Positions 15,316-23,947 of a stretch of DNA of 64,000 nt are shown one piece after another. This DNA comes from Candidatus Rokuibacteriota bacterium. GTDB lineage: Bacteria; Methylomirabilota; Methylomirabilia; Rokubacteriales; CSP1-6. The stretch covers positions 1 through 64,000 of the forward strand of contig QHSL01000071.1 of NCBI GenBank assembly GCA_003220435.1. Reading direction: 5' to 3'. How positions within the stretch are numbered: position 1 is the stretch's first letter; every line of letters begins with the position of its first letter. The notes beneath the pieces are model-generated. The model was not told the DNA's origin, made no database searches, and saw only the letters and a list, made by a program, of their open reading frames with translations. The translations under genes were made by a program, and so were the position numbers.

Positions 15316-16275
15316 TCAGCGAATCGCGATCGGCGCCACGCTCGCGCCCGTGAACCCCTGCAGCTTCAGCGGCTGCATCACGAAGGCGAACTCGTGTACG
15401 CGCTTGGCCACGAGCTCGTCGAGCTTCAGGTTCTCGAGCAGGTGGATCCCGTTGACCACCAGCATGATCTGGTGGACCGGCAGCGAGACCTCCTTGTCCG
15501 GGTTCGGATTGACTTCGACCGGCACGTTGTCGGCGCCGACCAGCATCGGATCCTGCTTGGCGATCCACTCGGCCGCCGGCGCGCCGATGCCCGGGCCGCT
15601 TCGCATGTAGCGGGCGTTGTCCTTGCCCCACAGCTTGCCCCAGCCCGTGTGGATGATGACCGCGTCGCCGGGCTGAAGTTTCTGGTTCTGTCGCTGCAGC
15701 GCCGCTTCGAGATCGGCCACCGTGATCTCATAGGTATCGCCCAGCATGTCGACGCCCTTCAGGCCGGCGACGTCGATCAGCACTCCGCGCGTGATCAACG
15801 AGCCCACCTTCTCGATGCCGACTTTGGTGAAACCGGTGCGCGTCGAGATCTCGTCGAGCTTGTAACAATTGTAGACCTTGTCCTCGATGGTCTGATGGGC
15901 GAAGCCGTCGAGCTGAGTGCCCACCTGACCGATCTCGCTGAACAGCACTTCCTCGTTGCTCCCGCGGCGGTTGGACTGCGGGTTCATGAAGGTGCGCTTG
16001 ACGTGGACGTCGAAGCGCCGGGTCGCCGACATCGGCATCGTCGCCGAGAGGACGTGGCCGAGCTCGACGACTTCCCCGGTGCGCACGAGCTTCATCGCCT
16101 TGAGCACCGAGTCGGGCTTCATGTGGTTGGCCGATCCGCGCTCGTCGCCGGCGCCCCACTTCGAGGGACACCGCTGGCTCTCGGCAGGCGGCCGCCAGCT
16201 CGGGCCCTGAGCCGCCGCCGTCGAAAGACCGAGCGCCGCCGCGATCACCGCCAGACCGATGACGATACGTCGCAT
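15316..16275 (-). CDS. Exported cyclase-family (kynurenine formamidase-like) hydrolase, variant metal site
   Basis: A 319-residue protein of the cyclase family (PF04199), metal-dependent amide or ester hydrolases. Residues 1-22 form a signal peptide ending TAAAQ, so it acts in the periplasm. The family motif HxGTHxDxPxH appears as QVGTQLDGFAH: the last histidine and the aspartate are kept, but two of the metal-binding histidines are glutamines. Later conserved parts such as VIIHTGWGKLW are intact. It may use a different metal arrangement or be non-catalytic. AAAGGAGGCGGGT gives a strong ribosome site at the ATG 16275. It is 25 bp downstream of an MBL hydrolase gene and probably shares its message. 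Confidence 0.85.
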   Translation of the reverse strand: MRRIVIGLAVIAAALGLSTAAAQGPSWRPPAESQRCPSKWGAGDERGSANHMKPDSVLKAMKLVRTGEVVELGHVLSATMPMSATRRFDVHVKRTFMNPQSNRRGSNEEVLFSEIGQVGTQLDGFAHQTIEDKVYNCYKLDEISTRTGFTKVGIEKVGSLITRGVLIDVAGLKGVDMLGDTYEITVADLEAALQRQNQKLQPGDAVIIHTGWGKLWGKDNARYMRSGPGIGAPAAEWIAKQDPMLVGADNVPVEVNPNPDKEVSLPVHQIMLVVNGIHLLENLKLDELVAKRVHEFAFVMQPLKLQGFTGASVAPIAIR

Positions 16276-16300
16276 ACCCGCCTCCTTTGGTGGTTGGACG

Positions 16301-17056
16301 TCAGGCGATTTTGATGATTCCGGGCTCCACCTGCTTGAACCGGTCGGCCACCTGCGGATCGTGGCCGGCGACCACGAGCTTGGTCGAGCCGGCGAGCGCG
16401 TCGATCGTCTCGAAGGCCGTCAGCATCTCCGGCAGGCTCGTGATGATCTGCACGGGCTGGCGCGTCTCGACGTTGTGATAGAAGTGCGACGCATCGGAGG
16501 TGAGCACGACGGGCCCACGTTTCGTTTCGACCGTGACGATCTGCAAGCCCGCGGTGTGGCCGCCGACCCGGTGGACGCGGATGCCCGGCCACACCTGCTG
16601 GTCGCCCTCGACGATCCGGATCTTGTTCGCATAGTTCAGCGTCACCAGATGCGCCAGAGCGTCGACGTTGGCCGAGCCGCGAAAGGCCGGTGTCCGCCCG
16701 AACGGCCCCGTCCAGAACGCGACCTCGGCGCCCTGGATCCAGAACTCGGCGTTCGGGAACAGGCTGTGGCCGGCCCAGTGGTCGTAGTGCAGATGCGTGA
16801 TCAGCGAGATCGGCACGTCGGCGGCCTTGACGCCGGCGCGCTCGACCATCGCCGCCGGGCTCACGTAGTTGCGGATCCCGCGGGCGCGCGCGTCGTCGTC
16901 GAGGAATCCGGTGTCGACCAGGAGCGGGTGCGGTCCACCGAGAATCAGCCACACGAAGTAGTCGAGCGTGAGCTTCTCGTGCGAAGACTCGCGATAGAAG
17001 AACTGGCATTTCGTCGTATCCCGCTCCGCGTACTTGAGCGCCAGGATCTCGTACAT
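16301..17056 (-). CDS. Metallo-beta-lactamase-fold hydrolase, AHL-lactonase-like
   Basis: A 251-residue cytoplasmic MBL-fold enzyme. The dinuclear metal motif is HLHYDHWAG, followed by VGGHTAGLQIV and LTSDASHFYHN, the order seen in the N-acylhomoserine lactonase group. The family also holds other lactonases and esterases, so quorum quenching is only one possibility. GGGAGGTCACTTC precedes the ATG at 17056. It is the first gene of a pair with the exported cyclase and is divergent from the UROD-family gene. Confidence 0.85.
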   Translation of the reverse strand: MYEILALKYAERDTTKCQFFYRESSHEKLTLDYFVWLILGGPHPLLVDTGFLDDDARARGIRNYVSPAAMVERAGVKAADVPISLITHLHYDHWAGHSLFPNAEFWIQGAEVAFWTGPFGRTPAFRGSANVDALAHLVTLNYANKIRIVEGDQQVWPGIRVHRVGGHTAGLQIVTVETKRGPVVLTSDASHFYHNVETRQPVQIITSLPEMLTAFETIDALAGSTKLVVAGHDPQVADRFKQVEPGIIKIA

Positions 17057-17100
17057 GAAGTGACCTCCCGGCCGGGAACTGTACTATGATCGCCCGACAT

Positions 17101-18081
17101 ATGACCAGCCGTGAGCGGGTCATGGCGGCGCTGCGGGGCGAGCGGGTGGACCGCGTGCCGGTGAGTCTCTGGCTGCACAACTTCGCCACCGAGAATTCGG
17201 CCGAGACGCTCGCCGCCGAGACCCTGCGGCTGGCTCGCCGCTTCGAGTGGGACTTCCTGAAGCCACAGAGCCGGGCCCAGTGCTTCGCCCAGATGTGGGG
17301 GCTTCGCTATGCGCCGTCGCACGAGCGGGCCACACCGTACACCGTGACCCACGCGCCGCTGGCGACCGCGGCGGATCTGAAGCGGCTCGAGCCCACCGAT
17401 GCACGATCCGGCGCGCTCGGCGAGCAGCTCCGGGCGCTCGAGATCATCCGCAAGGCCGTCGGGCCGGACACGCCGATCATCTGGACCGTGTTCTCGCCGC
17501 TGATGGTCCTGCCGTTTCTGCTGCCCGGCGGACGCGCCCAGGCGGTGTCGCTGATGCGCGCGGATCCAACGGCGGCGGACCACGCGCTGGACGCGATGGC
17601 GGTGACGCTCGCGGCCTACGCGCGCGGCGCCATCGCATCGGGCGCCGACGGCCTCTTCTACGCCACGAACATGGCGACCCGCGAGCTGTCGACCGTCCAA
17701 GAGTGCCGCCGCTTCCAGCGGCCGTACGATCTGCGGATTCTGCACGAGGTGGAACGCGCCCCCTTCAACCTGCTTCACGTCTGCGGCGCGGGCGTGCTCT
17801 TCGACGAGTTCGTCGACTATCCGGCGACGGCGTTCAGCTGGGCCACGGTGGCCAGCAACCCTTCGCTGAGCGAAGTCCATCGGCGCACCGGCCGCGCTGT
17901 GGTCGGCGGGTTGCCGGCCAAACCCGAGATCGCGAGCCTGTCGCCGAAGGAGATCGAGGCCCGCGGCCGTCGCGCGAGCGCCGAGATGAGTGGGCGCTAT
18001 CTCCTGCTCGGTCCCGACTGCTCGATCAACCCCGACACACCCGACGACGTGATGGACGCGGCCATCGCCGCGACCCGCTGA
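17101..18081 (+). CDS. Uroporphyrinogen decarboxylase superfamily protein (not HemE)
   Basis: A 326-residue (beta/alpha)8-barrel of the UROD/MtaA superfamily, which includes haem-pathway decarboxylases and corrinoid methyltransferases. It starts MTSRERVMAALRGERVDRVP, usual for the superfamily, but the substrate-binding RQAGR loop of HemE is absent, so it is unlikely to make coproporphyrinogen. FNLLHVCGAG and FSWATVASNPSLSE follow the barrel pattern. I chose ATG 17101 over ATG 17086 by family alignment. No ribosome site is present; TATGAT at 17085-17090 may be a -10 box giving a leader of only a few bases. Its stop abuts the stop of the opposing monooxygenase gene with no base between. Confidence 0.82.
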   Translation: MTSRERVMAALRGERVDRVPVSLWLHNFATENSAETLAAETLRLARRFEWDFLKPQSRAQCFAQMWGLRYAPSHERATPYTVTHAPLATAADLKRLEPTDARSGALGEQLRALEIIRKAVGPDTPIIWTVFSPLMVLPFLLPGGRAQAVSLMRADPTAADHALDAMAVTLAAYARGAIASGADGLFYATNMATRELSTVQECRRFQRPYDLRILHEVERAPFNLLHVCGAGVLFDEFVDYPATAFSWATVASNPSLSEVHRRTGRAVVGGLPAKPEIASLSPKEIEARGRRASAEMSGRYLLLGPDCSINPDTPDDVMDAAIAATR

Positions 18082-19284
18082 CTACATCGTCGGCGAGCTG
18101 AACTCCCCGCCGAGCACGACCAGCCCCCACGGCCACGCCTGCGCGTCCCAGCTGAAGCCGATGTGGGCGGCGAGCGCGTGCTGGTCGCGGAAGAGGCGCT
18201 GGATCGGGTAGCGGTCGTAGATGCCGTTGGCGCCGGCGAGCGCGTGGAGCGTGTCGACGGTCTCGGTGCAGAGCTCCATCGCGTAGGCCACGTTGCGCTT
18301 GAAGCGCAGCTTCTCCTCGATCGTCGGCGCGCGGTGGGACTTCGCGATCCGCTCGGCCTCCAGGCAATCCGACCTGATGATCAGGCGCGCCGCGTCCACC
18401 TTCGCGCCGGCGGCGGCCACGCGGAGCTGCACCGCCTGAAAGTCGCGCATGCGCATCGCCGTGTAGTTCGTGGATCGCTCGCGGATGGCCTCGATGGTGA
18501 GCTCGAGCGCGGCCTGGGCGTTGCCGACGCCGGCGCCCGCCAGGCAGTGCGAGCCGAGGGCCGCGAGCGGCACGCGAAACATCGGGTTGTCGGTGACGCG
18601 CGCGCCCGGGAACTCGCCGCCGCCGCGTATCAGGTACATGGAGAGCGCGCGGTGCTCGGGGACGAAGACGTCGGTGGCCCGCACCGATTTGGAGCCGGTG
18701 CTGCGCATGCCGAGCACGTTCCAGTCGTCGACGACCTCGTATTCACCCCGCGGGACCAGGCACATGCGGTGATCGACGACGCGATCGCCGTCGCGGACGA
18801 TCACCGCCAGCATGTTCCAATCGGACGGGTCGACGCCGCTCGAGAAGTTCCAGAAGCCGCTGATGACGAAGCCGCCCTCCACGCGCCGCCCGCGGCCCTG
18901 GGGAAAGGCGATGCCCGAGGCGATCACCGCGTCGGGGTTCTTGCTCCACACCTCTTCCTGGGCGCGCTCGTCGTAGAGCGCCAGCATCCAGTGGTGGACA
19001 CCCAGGTTCGCGACGTTCCATCCGGTCGAGGCGCAGCCCCGGGCGATCTCGGCCGGAACGTCGAACAGCGCGACGAACTCGAGCTCCATGCCGCCCCAGC
19101 GCCGGGGTTGGTGGAACCGGAGCAGGCCGGTGCGGTGGAGGTCCTCGATCGTCTCCCGGGGCATCTCGCGCCCGACCTCGGCGGCCGCGGCGCGCTCGCG
19201 CAGGACGGGTACCAGCGCCCGGGCCCGACGCATCGCCTCGTCGTAGTCGACGTGGGCGAAGCTCGCGCCGGGGCGTTCGCTCAC
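18082..19284 (-). CDS. Flavin-dependent monooxygenase, HsaA/HpaB-like (acyl-CoA dehydrogenase fold)
   Basis: A 400-residue protein with the acyl-CoA dehydrogenase fold but of the oxygenase branch, whose members hydroxylate phenols using reduced flavin from a partner reductase (HsaA in steroid breakdown, C2 of p-hydroxyphenylacetate hydroxylase). Typical stretches are RWGGMELEF, GFWNFSSGVDPSDW, VLGMRSTGSKSV and LHALAGANGIYDRYP. Its 5' end overlaps the VOC gene by 4 nt, and a flavin reductase gene is divergently placed 120 bp beyond, so oxygenase, reductase and ring-cleavage-type enzyme are grouped. The true substrate is unknown; a plain acyl-CoA dehydrogenase is less likely because the set has its own reductase. 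Confidence 0.83.
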   Translation of the reverse strand: MSERPGASFAHVDYDEAMRRARALVPVLRERAAAAEVGREMPRETIEDLHRTGLLRFHQPRRWGGMELEFVALFDVPAEIARGCASTGWNVANLGVHHWMLALYDERAQEEVWSKNPDAVIASGIAFPQGRGRRVEGGFVISGFWNFSSGVDPSDWNMLAVIVRDGDRVVDHRMCLVPRGEYEVVDDWNVLGMRSTGSKSVRATDVFVPEHRALSMYLIRGGGEFPGARVTDNPMFRVPLAALGSHCLAGAGVGNAQAALELTIEAIRERSTNYTAMRMRDFQAVQLRVAAAGAKVDAARLIIRSDCLEAERIAKSHRAPTIEEKLRFKRNVAYAMELCTETVDTLHALAGANGIYDRYPIQRLFRDQHALAAHIGFSWDAQAWPWGLVVLGGEFSSPTM

Positions 19285-19754
19285 CCGCGCATCCCGGCGG
19301 CCTGGGGCATGTTCGAATAGTCCTCGCCGCCCCAGTCCTTCACGTCCTTGAGCCCGAAGAAGTTCAGCTCGATCGTGAGGCCGTTCGGGTCCTTGATGAA
19401 GATCTGGTACAGGTCGAACTCCGGCAGCGAGCGCGGCTGGAAGTCGATCCCGCGGGCCCGCAGGCGGCGGATGAAGTCGCCCGGCTCGCTCGCCAGGAAC
19501 GCGATGTGGTCGACGACGCCGGCGTGGTCCGTCGCCGCGTTCTTCGGCGTGCCCAGGTAGTACATATCCGCGTTGTCGATGCCATCCGGCCCCATGTGCA
19601 CCTGGATCTTGCCGTTCACGCCGAGCCAGTAGCCCGGAAACGGGAAGCTCGGGCGCGGCATGACTTGGAAGCCGAGCACCTCGCAGTAGAAGTTCTTGGT
19701 CTGCTCGAGGTTGTTCGCGCGGATGAAGTAGTGGTTGAGCTCCGTCAGCGGCAT
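19281..19754 (-). CDS. VOC-family protein, extradiol dioxygenase-like
   Basis: A 157-residue single-module vicinal-oxygen-chelate protein. Metal-ligand positions are filled: His8 (ELNHYFIR), His83 (VVDHIAF) and Glu129 (LTIELNF), the 2-His-1-carboxylate set of extradiol dioxygenases and glyoxalases. Being short (one module pair) it could be a small dioxygenase, an isomerase or a binding protein. GGGGAGGATGCC precedes the ATG at 19754. It is translated just before the flavin monooxygenase (4-nt overlap), so cleavage of the hydroxylated product is a reasonable but untested role. Confidence 0.82.
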   Translation of the reverse strand: MPLTELNHYFIRANNLEQTKNFYCEVLGFQVMPRPSFPFPGYWLGVNGKIQVHMGPDGIDNADMYYLGTPKNAATDHAGVVDHIAFLASEPGDFIRRLRARGIDFQPRSLPEFDLYQIFIKDPNGLTIELNFFGLKDVKDWGGEDYSNMPQAAGMRG

Positions 19755-19873
19755 GGCATCCTCCCCGGCGCGCGCGCCGTCTTTCCGCGATGGTACTTGA
19801 AAATCCTTCGGCTCCGCAAAGTGTGGACCGGAGCCGTCATCCGCCGTATCCTCCCGGGCGGGAGGAGAAACTC

Positions 19874-20377
19874 ATGGACCCGAACGTCAAGAAGACCACG
19901 CTGCGAATGATTCCCTACGGCCTCTACGTCCTGACCTCGGGGCATGCGGATGGCCGCGTCGCGGCCGGCACCGTCAACTGGGTGACCCAGGTCGCGTTCG
20001 AGCCGCCGCTGGTCGTCGTCGGCGTGAAGACCGATTCCCACAACCATCCGCTCATCAAGGAAACCAAGGCCTTCGCCCTCAACGTCCTCGGCAAGGGCCA
20101 GCAGGCGCTCGCCTACACGTTCTTCAAGCCCGCTGAGAAGAAGGGCGACACGATCTCCGGCGAGCCATTCCGTCCGGGCAAGACCGGGGCGCCGATCCTG
20201 GCCAGCACGCCCGCGTTCATCGAGTGCACGCTCGAGACGACGGTCGAGATGGGCGATCACTCGATCTTCGTGGGCAAGGTGGTCGAGGTCGGGCTCAGCA
20301 AGACGCCGGACGGACGGGCCGACGACGCCACGCTGTGGCTGAAGGAGCTCGGCGACAAGGTCTTCTACGGCGGCTAG
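19874..20377 (+). CDS. Flavin reductase-like protein
   Basis: A 167-residue protein of the split-barrel flavin reductase family (DIM6/NTAB), which reduces FMN or FAD with NAD(P)H and supplies it to an oxygenase. It shows MIPYGLYVLTSGHADGRVAA, NWVTQVAFEPPLV and KAFALNVLGKGQQAL, as expected. The ATG at 19874 follows GGGAGGAGAAACTC; TATCCT at about 19847 is a possible -10 box. It is divergent from the VOC/monooxygenase pair, and is the natural electron donor for that monooxygenase. Confidence 0.87.
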   Translation: MDPNVKKTTLRMIPYGLYVLTSGHADGRVAAGTVNWVTQVAFEPPLVVVGVKTDSHNHPLIKETKAFALNVLGKGQQALAYTFFKPAEKKGDTISGEPFRPGKTGAPILASTPAFIECTLETTVEMGDHSIFVGKVVEVGLSKTPDGRADDATLWLKELGDKVFYGG

Positions 20378-20392
20378 GCACCGCCGTCCAGG

Positions 20393-21085
20393 CTAGCGTC
20401 GCGCGCGTACCGTCGCCGGACCCCAGTAGGACGACTGGCCGGCGGTGGTCAGCTCCTGAACAACGTAGTAGTACTCCGTGCCGGGAACGACGGCCGCGTC
20501 GACGAACGTGTAGAGGTGGTCGTCGGTTGGGGCCCCGGGAATCAGGGCGTCGTTGACCTGGACGAAGTCGGTGCCCCAGCCGACGCTCCGCAGAATATGA
20601 AAGCCGGCCCGATCGCTCCGGGCGTCGACCTTCCATCCCACGACCACCCGCCCGCGCTCGGCAGTCGCGCCGACGAACCGGGCGGGCGCCGTCCCGGATG
20701 AGTTCACGATCACCGTTCCGACCATGCCGAACGACCGGTGCGGGATGCAGTGGTAGGGGAACTCTCCCGGCGCGGTGAACGTGAACTCGAACGACTCCCC
20801 CGGCCCGAGCCACTGCGAGGGAAAGGTGCCGGAGTTGAAGCCGGACCGACGAGCGAGCGGACTGTCGGCGGTCGCGGTATGGGGCTGGGTCGACGAGATA
20901 TTGGTCCACCGGACCGTGTCGCCCGCCACGATCGTGATCTGGGCGGGGAAAAAGGTCAGGCTGTTCGTCATCTCCACTTGCCAGGTCGTCTGGGCGCTGG
21001 CGACATTCGGGCCGACGAGACCAAGGAGCATGGCGGCCACGACCGTCGCCCCCGTTCGCAACCCCCGCGAGCGCGACCGGCTCAT
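20393..21085 (-). CDS. Exported cupredoxin with a C-terminal beta domain
   Basis: A 230-residue exported protein. After a signal peptide ending VASAQ, residues about 33-125 are a plastocyanin-type blue copper domain with ligands visible in QPHTATAD (His) and YHCIPHRSFGM (Cys, His, Met). The last 100 residues (GRVVVGWKVDARSDRAGFHI, then PGTEYYYVVQEL) look like a fibronectin III-type domain, of unknown partner. It would carry electrons or bind copper in the periplasm. The start lies 2 bp after the stop of the upstream MBL-fold gene, so the two form an operon. Confidence 0.85.
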   Translation of the reverse strand: MSRSRSRGLRTGATVVAAMLLGLVGPNVASAQTTWQVEMTNSLTFFPAQITIVAGDTVRWTNISSTQPHTATADSPLARRSGFNSGTFPSQWLGPGESFEFTFTAPGEFPYHCIPHRSFGMVGTVIVNSSGTAPARFVGATAERGRVVVGWKVDARSDRAGFHILRSVGWGTDFVQVNDALIPGAPTDDHLYTFVDAAVVPGTEYYYVVQELTTAGQSSYWGPATVRARR

Positions 21086-21087
21086 CG

Positions 21088-22530
21088 TCACCGGCCGATG
21101 CTCTTGTGCAGCTCCGCCAGCGGCACGATCCGGCCGTGCAGCGGCAAGATCTGATCGACGGCCAGCGTGAGCCGCGTGATGTTGTCCGCCAGGCTTACCC
21201 AGGTCGGGTTCACGCCCGTCGGTGCGGGCGCGTTCGGCGCCGGCGGCGTGTACACGTCCGCCTCGATCAGGAGCCTCTCCTTGGGGAGATGCACCATGAC
21301 GAGCCCGGCATGGTGGACGTTGTCGGTGATCTGGTGGATGTCCACCGTGCGGGTCCCGTCCGTCAGGGCACGGCGAGCCCCCGTGCCTTCGACCGTGCCC
21401 TTCTTGCCCGACTTCGCCAGCCGGTCGGGATTCACGGTGGACGGCGCGGACAGCGTCTTCTCGAGGAACGCCTTGTTCGCGTCGTGGGCGATGACCGTCA
21501 CGCCCTCCGCCGCGATGGCCCTGAGCCCGCCGGAGTGATCGAAGTGGTGGTGGCTGGCGATCACGTACTTGAGCGGTTTGCTCGAGAGCTTCTTGACCTC
21601 CCCGAGCACGGCCGCAGCCCGGTCGTCGTTGATCGGGCTTTCGACGAGGATGACGTGATCCTTCATCTCGATCACCACGCTGTGGTGGGTGCCTCCCGTC
21701 ACGTACCAGACCCCGTCGGCCACCATCTGGCTCGTCACGCGGGCGTAGGGGCTCGGCGTGTTGAGAATCGGCTCGGGGATCGTGATGTTCACGGCCGTGT
21801 TGGGCTGCACGTCGCTCACCGTCAGGTCGAGCGCGGAGTGCCCGCCGATCGTCTGCCGGATCTTCATCGGGAACTTCACGCCGCCGAAATCCTTGTACTC
21901 CGAGTAGCGGATCTCGACCGGCATGTCGCCGAGCACGGCGTTCGGGACGACCGCGTCGATTCGCTCGACCAGGTTCTGGCCGTCGACGGTCACCCGGACC
22001 CGGAAGCGTCCGGGCACGGTGAACGAGATCGTGTTGCCCTGGACCGTCGCGTTGCTCGCGCTCGCCATCTTGATAACGCCGTGGGGTGTGGTCCACAGCT
22101 GGAGTTGCCGATCGAGGAGCGCGACGGGCGCCGGCGCGGCGGTTTCGCCGACCACGTTCCAGGCAAAGTCGCCGCGCGTCACGAATTCCTGGCGCTGCTC
22201 GCCGCCGGGCGCCAGTCCGCCGGCTCCGCCCCCGCGCTGCGGATTTTCGCCCAGCGTCCGCACCAGCAGGTCCCGGATAGAGGCGGTCTCGTAGCTCACG
22301 GTGCGCGTGTAGCTCTTGGCGACGAACCGGGGCCACGGAAGGTCCGGCGCATAGTTCTGGCCGACCTGAAAGTTCACGCCGTTGCCGGAGTACTGGATCG
22401 ACTTGACGCTGCCCGCGCCCATCGCCTTGGCAACGGCGTCGAGGGCCACGCGGCTGTCTTGCGCGTCGCCGGCCAGGGGTGAAAGGGTCACGAGGATGGC
22501 CATCAGGATCATGGTGAGGAGTCGGCGCAT
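21088..22530 (-). CDS. Exported metallo-beta-lactamase-fold hydrolase
   Basis: A 480-residue exported protein. Residues 1-24 are a signal peptide. About 250 residues of beta-rich N-terminal region (with a Gly-rich stretch near 110) precede an MBL domain with the metal motif SHHHFDHSGG, the later NVHHAGLVMVHLP and the closing ILPLHGRIVP. Fold and location suggest a periplasmic hydrolase; the N-terminal part is larger than in simple MBL enzymes and I do not recognise it. AGGAGGTCCCA precedes the ATG at 22530. It is followed directly by the cupredoxin gene, suggesting a shared redox or copper-linked task that remains unknown. Confidence 0.8.
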   Translation of the reverse strand: MRRLLTMILMAILVTLSPLAGDAQDSRVALDAVAKAMGAGSVKSIQYSGNGVNFQVGQNYAPDLPWPRFVAKSYTRTVSYETASIRDLLVRTLGENPQRGGGAGGLAPGGEQRQEFVTRGDFAWNVVGETAAPAPVALLDRQLQLWTTPHGVIKMASASNATVQGNTISFTVPGRFRVRVTVDGQNLVERIDAVVPNAVLGDMPVEIRYSEYKDFGGVKFPMKIRQTIGGHSALDLTVSDVQPNTAVNITIPEPILNTPSPYARVTSQMVADGVWYVTGGTHHSVVIEMKDHVILVESPINDDRAAAVLGEVKKLSSKPLKYVIASHHHFDHSGGLRAIAAEGVTVIAHDANKAFLEKTLSAPSTVNPDRLAKSGKKGTVEGTGARRALTDGTRTVDIHQITDNVHHAGLVMVHLPKERLLIEADVYTPPAPNAPAPTGVNPTWVSLADNITRLTLAVDQILPLHGRIVPLAELHKSIGR

Positions 22531-22655
22531 TGGGACCTCCTGGACGGTCGGCTCGGGCGGTCGGGATGCTAGCAGCGGTCGTGGCTGGCGTCAAACGCCC
22601 GAAGCGCGTAGAGTCCCTGCGAGGTTCATCTCGATCGCAGAGAAAGGAGCACACC

Positions 22656-22988
22656 GTGAGCACCCAGCCAGCCCCATCCACGGCCCGTGAGGTGGTGCGC
22701 CCGGTCGCGCCGAAGCTGATCGACCTGAGCGAAAAGGTCCTGTTCGGCGACGTCTGGGAGCGCCCGGGACTGTCCAAGCGCGACCGGAGCCTGATCACGG
22801 TCGCCGCGCTGACCGCCATGTACCGCACCGACCAGCTGGCCGGCCACCTCGAGCGCGCGCTGGCCAACGGCGTCACCCGCGAGGAGATCGGCGAGCTCAT
22901 CACGCATCTGGCGTTCTACGCCGGCTGGCCCAACGCGATGACCGCGGGCTCGATCGCGCGACGGGTCTTCGACGCGAGGAAGCCATGA
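22656..22988 (+). CDS. Carboxymuconolactone decarboxylase family protein
   Basis: A 110-residue all-helical protein of the CMD family, with RDRSLITVAALTAM, LAGHLERALANGV and HLAFYAGWPNAMTA in the expected order. The AhpD-type CxxC is absent, so it is the decarboxylase-like rather than the peroxidase-like branch. True CMD removes carbon dioxide from gamma-carboxymuconolactone in protocatechuate breakdown. It starts at GTG 22656 after AGAAAGGAGCACACC and overlaps the following dehydrogenase gene as ATGA. Confidence 0.88.
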   Translation: MSTQPAPSTAREVVRPVAPKLIDLSEKVLFGDVWERPGLSKRDRSLITVAALTAMYRTDQLAGHLERALANGVTREEIGELITHLAFYAGWPNAMTAGSIARRVFDARKP

Positions 22989-23926
22989 AGATCGGCTTCA
23001 TCGGGCTCGGCACCATGGGGCGCCACATGGCGTCCAACTTGATGAAGGGCGGCCACCAGCTCGTGGTCAACGACGTGCGGCGCGAAGCGGCGGCGCCCCA
23101 CGTGCAGGCGGGCGCCGTGTGGGCCGACACGCCCCGCGCGGTGGCCGAGGCGACCGACGTCGTGTTCACGTCACTGCCTGGCCCGCCGGAGGTGGAGTCG
23201 GTCGCGCTCGGCGAGCAGGGCCTCGGCGCCGGGCTCGCGGCCGGCAAGACGTACTTCGACCTCTCGACCAACTCCCCGGCGCTCGTGCGGAAGATCCACG
23301 AGGTGTTCAAACGCCGCGGCATCCACATGCTCGACGCGCCGGTGAGCGGCGGCCCGCGGGGCGCCGAGAGCCGGAAGCTCGCGCTCTGGGTCGGCGGCGA
23401 CGAGGAGATCTTCAACAAGCACCGGCCGGTGCTCGACGCGATCGGCGATCAGCCGTACTACGTCGGGCCGATCGGCGCCGGGTCGGTGGCGAAGCTCGTC
23501 CACAACTGCGCGGGCTACATCGTGCAGACCGCGCTGGCCGAGGTCTTCACGATGGGCGTCAAGGCCGGCGTCGATCCGCTGGCGCTGTGGAAGGCGGTGC
23601 GCCAGGGGGCGGGCGGCCGGCGCCGCACGTTCGACGGCCTGGTCGATCAGTTCCTGCCGAGCAAGTTCGAGCCGCCGGCGTTCGCGCTTCGCCTGGCCCA
23701 CAAGGACGTGACGCTGGCGACCGCGCTCGGCCGCGAGCACAAGGTGCCCATGCGGCTCGCCAACATCACGCTCGAGGAGATGACCGAAGCCATGAACCGC
23801 GGGTGGGCCGAGCGCGACTCCCGGGTCGCGATGCTCCTGCAGGAGGAGCGGGCGGGCGTGGAGATCCGCGTGGCCGAAAAGCTGCTGCGGGAGGTGCTGG
23901 ACGCCGACCGCGGCGGAGCCCGCTGA
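22985..23926 (+). CDS. 3-hydroxyisobutyrate dehydrogenase family oxidoreductase
   Basis: A 313-residue beta-hydroxyacid dehydrogenase. The N-terminal Rossmann motif is GFIGLGTMGRHMASNLMKGG, the substrate loop is DAPVSGGPRGAE, and the catalytic lysine is in GSVAKLVHNCAG. The family oxidises 3-hydroxyisobutyrate, tartronate semialdehyde and similar acids with NAD(P). Its ATG overlaps the CMD stop by 4 nt, so the pair is co-translated. The substrate cannot be fixed from sequence. Confidence 0.88.
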   Translation: MKIGFIGLGTMGRHMASNLMKGGHQLVVNDVRREAAAPHVQAGAVWADTPRAVAEATDVVFTSLPGPPEVESVALGEQGLGAGLAAGKTYFDLSTNSPALVRKIHEVFKRRGIHMLDAPVSGGPRGAESRKLALWVGGDEEIFNKHRPVLDAIGDQPYYVGPIGAGSVAKLVHNCAGYIVQTALAEVFTMGVKAGVDPLALWKAVRQGAGGRRRTFDGLVDQFLPSKFEPPAFALRLAHKDVTLATALGREHKVPMRLANITLEEMTEAMNRGWAERDSRVAMLLQEERAGVEIRVAEKLLREVLDADRGGAR

Positions 23927-23944
23927 GGCGGAAGGCGTGCCGCC
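23927..23944. terminator. Weak hairpin between converging genes
   Basis: GGCGG (23927-23931) and CCGCC (23940-23944) pair around an 8-nt loop in the 21-bp gap between the converging dehydrogenase and malate synthase genes. The stem is short and no T run follows, so termination here is only possible. Confidence 0.25.
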
Positions 23945-23947
23945 GCG

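Noticed and set aside
17101-18081. Calling the UROD-family gene hemE
   Set aside because: The RQAGR substrate loop is missing and no other haem gene is nearby.
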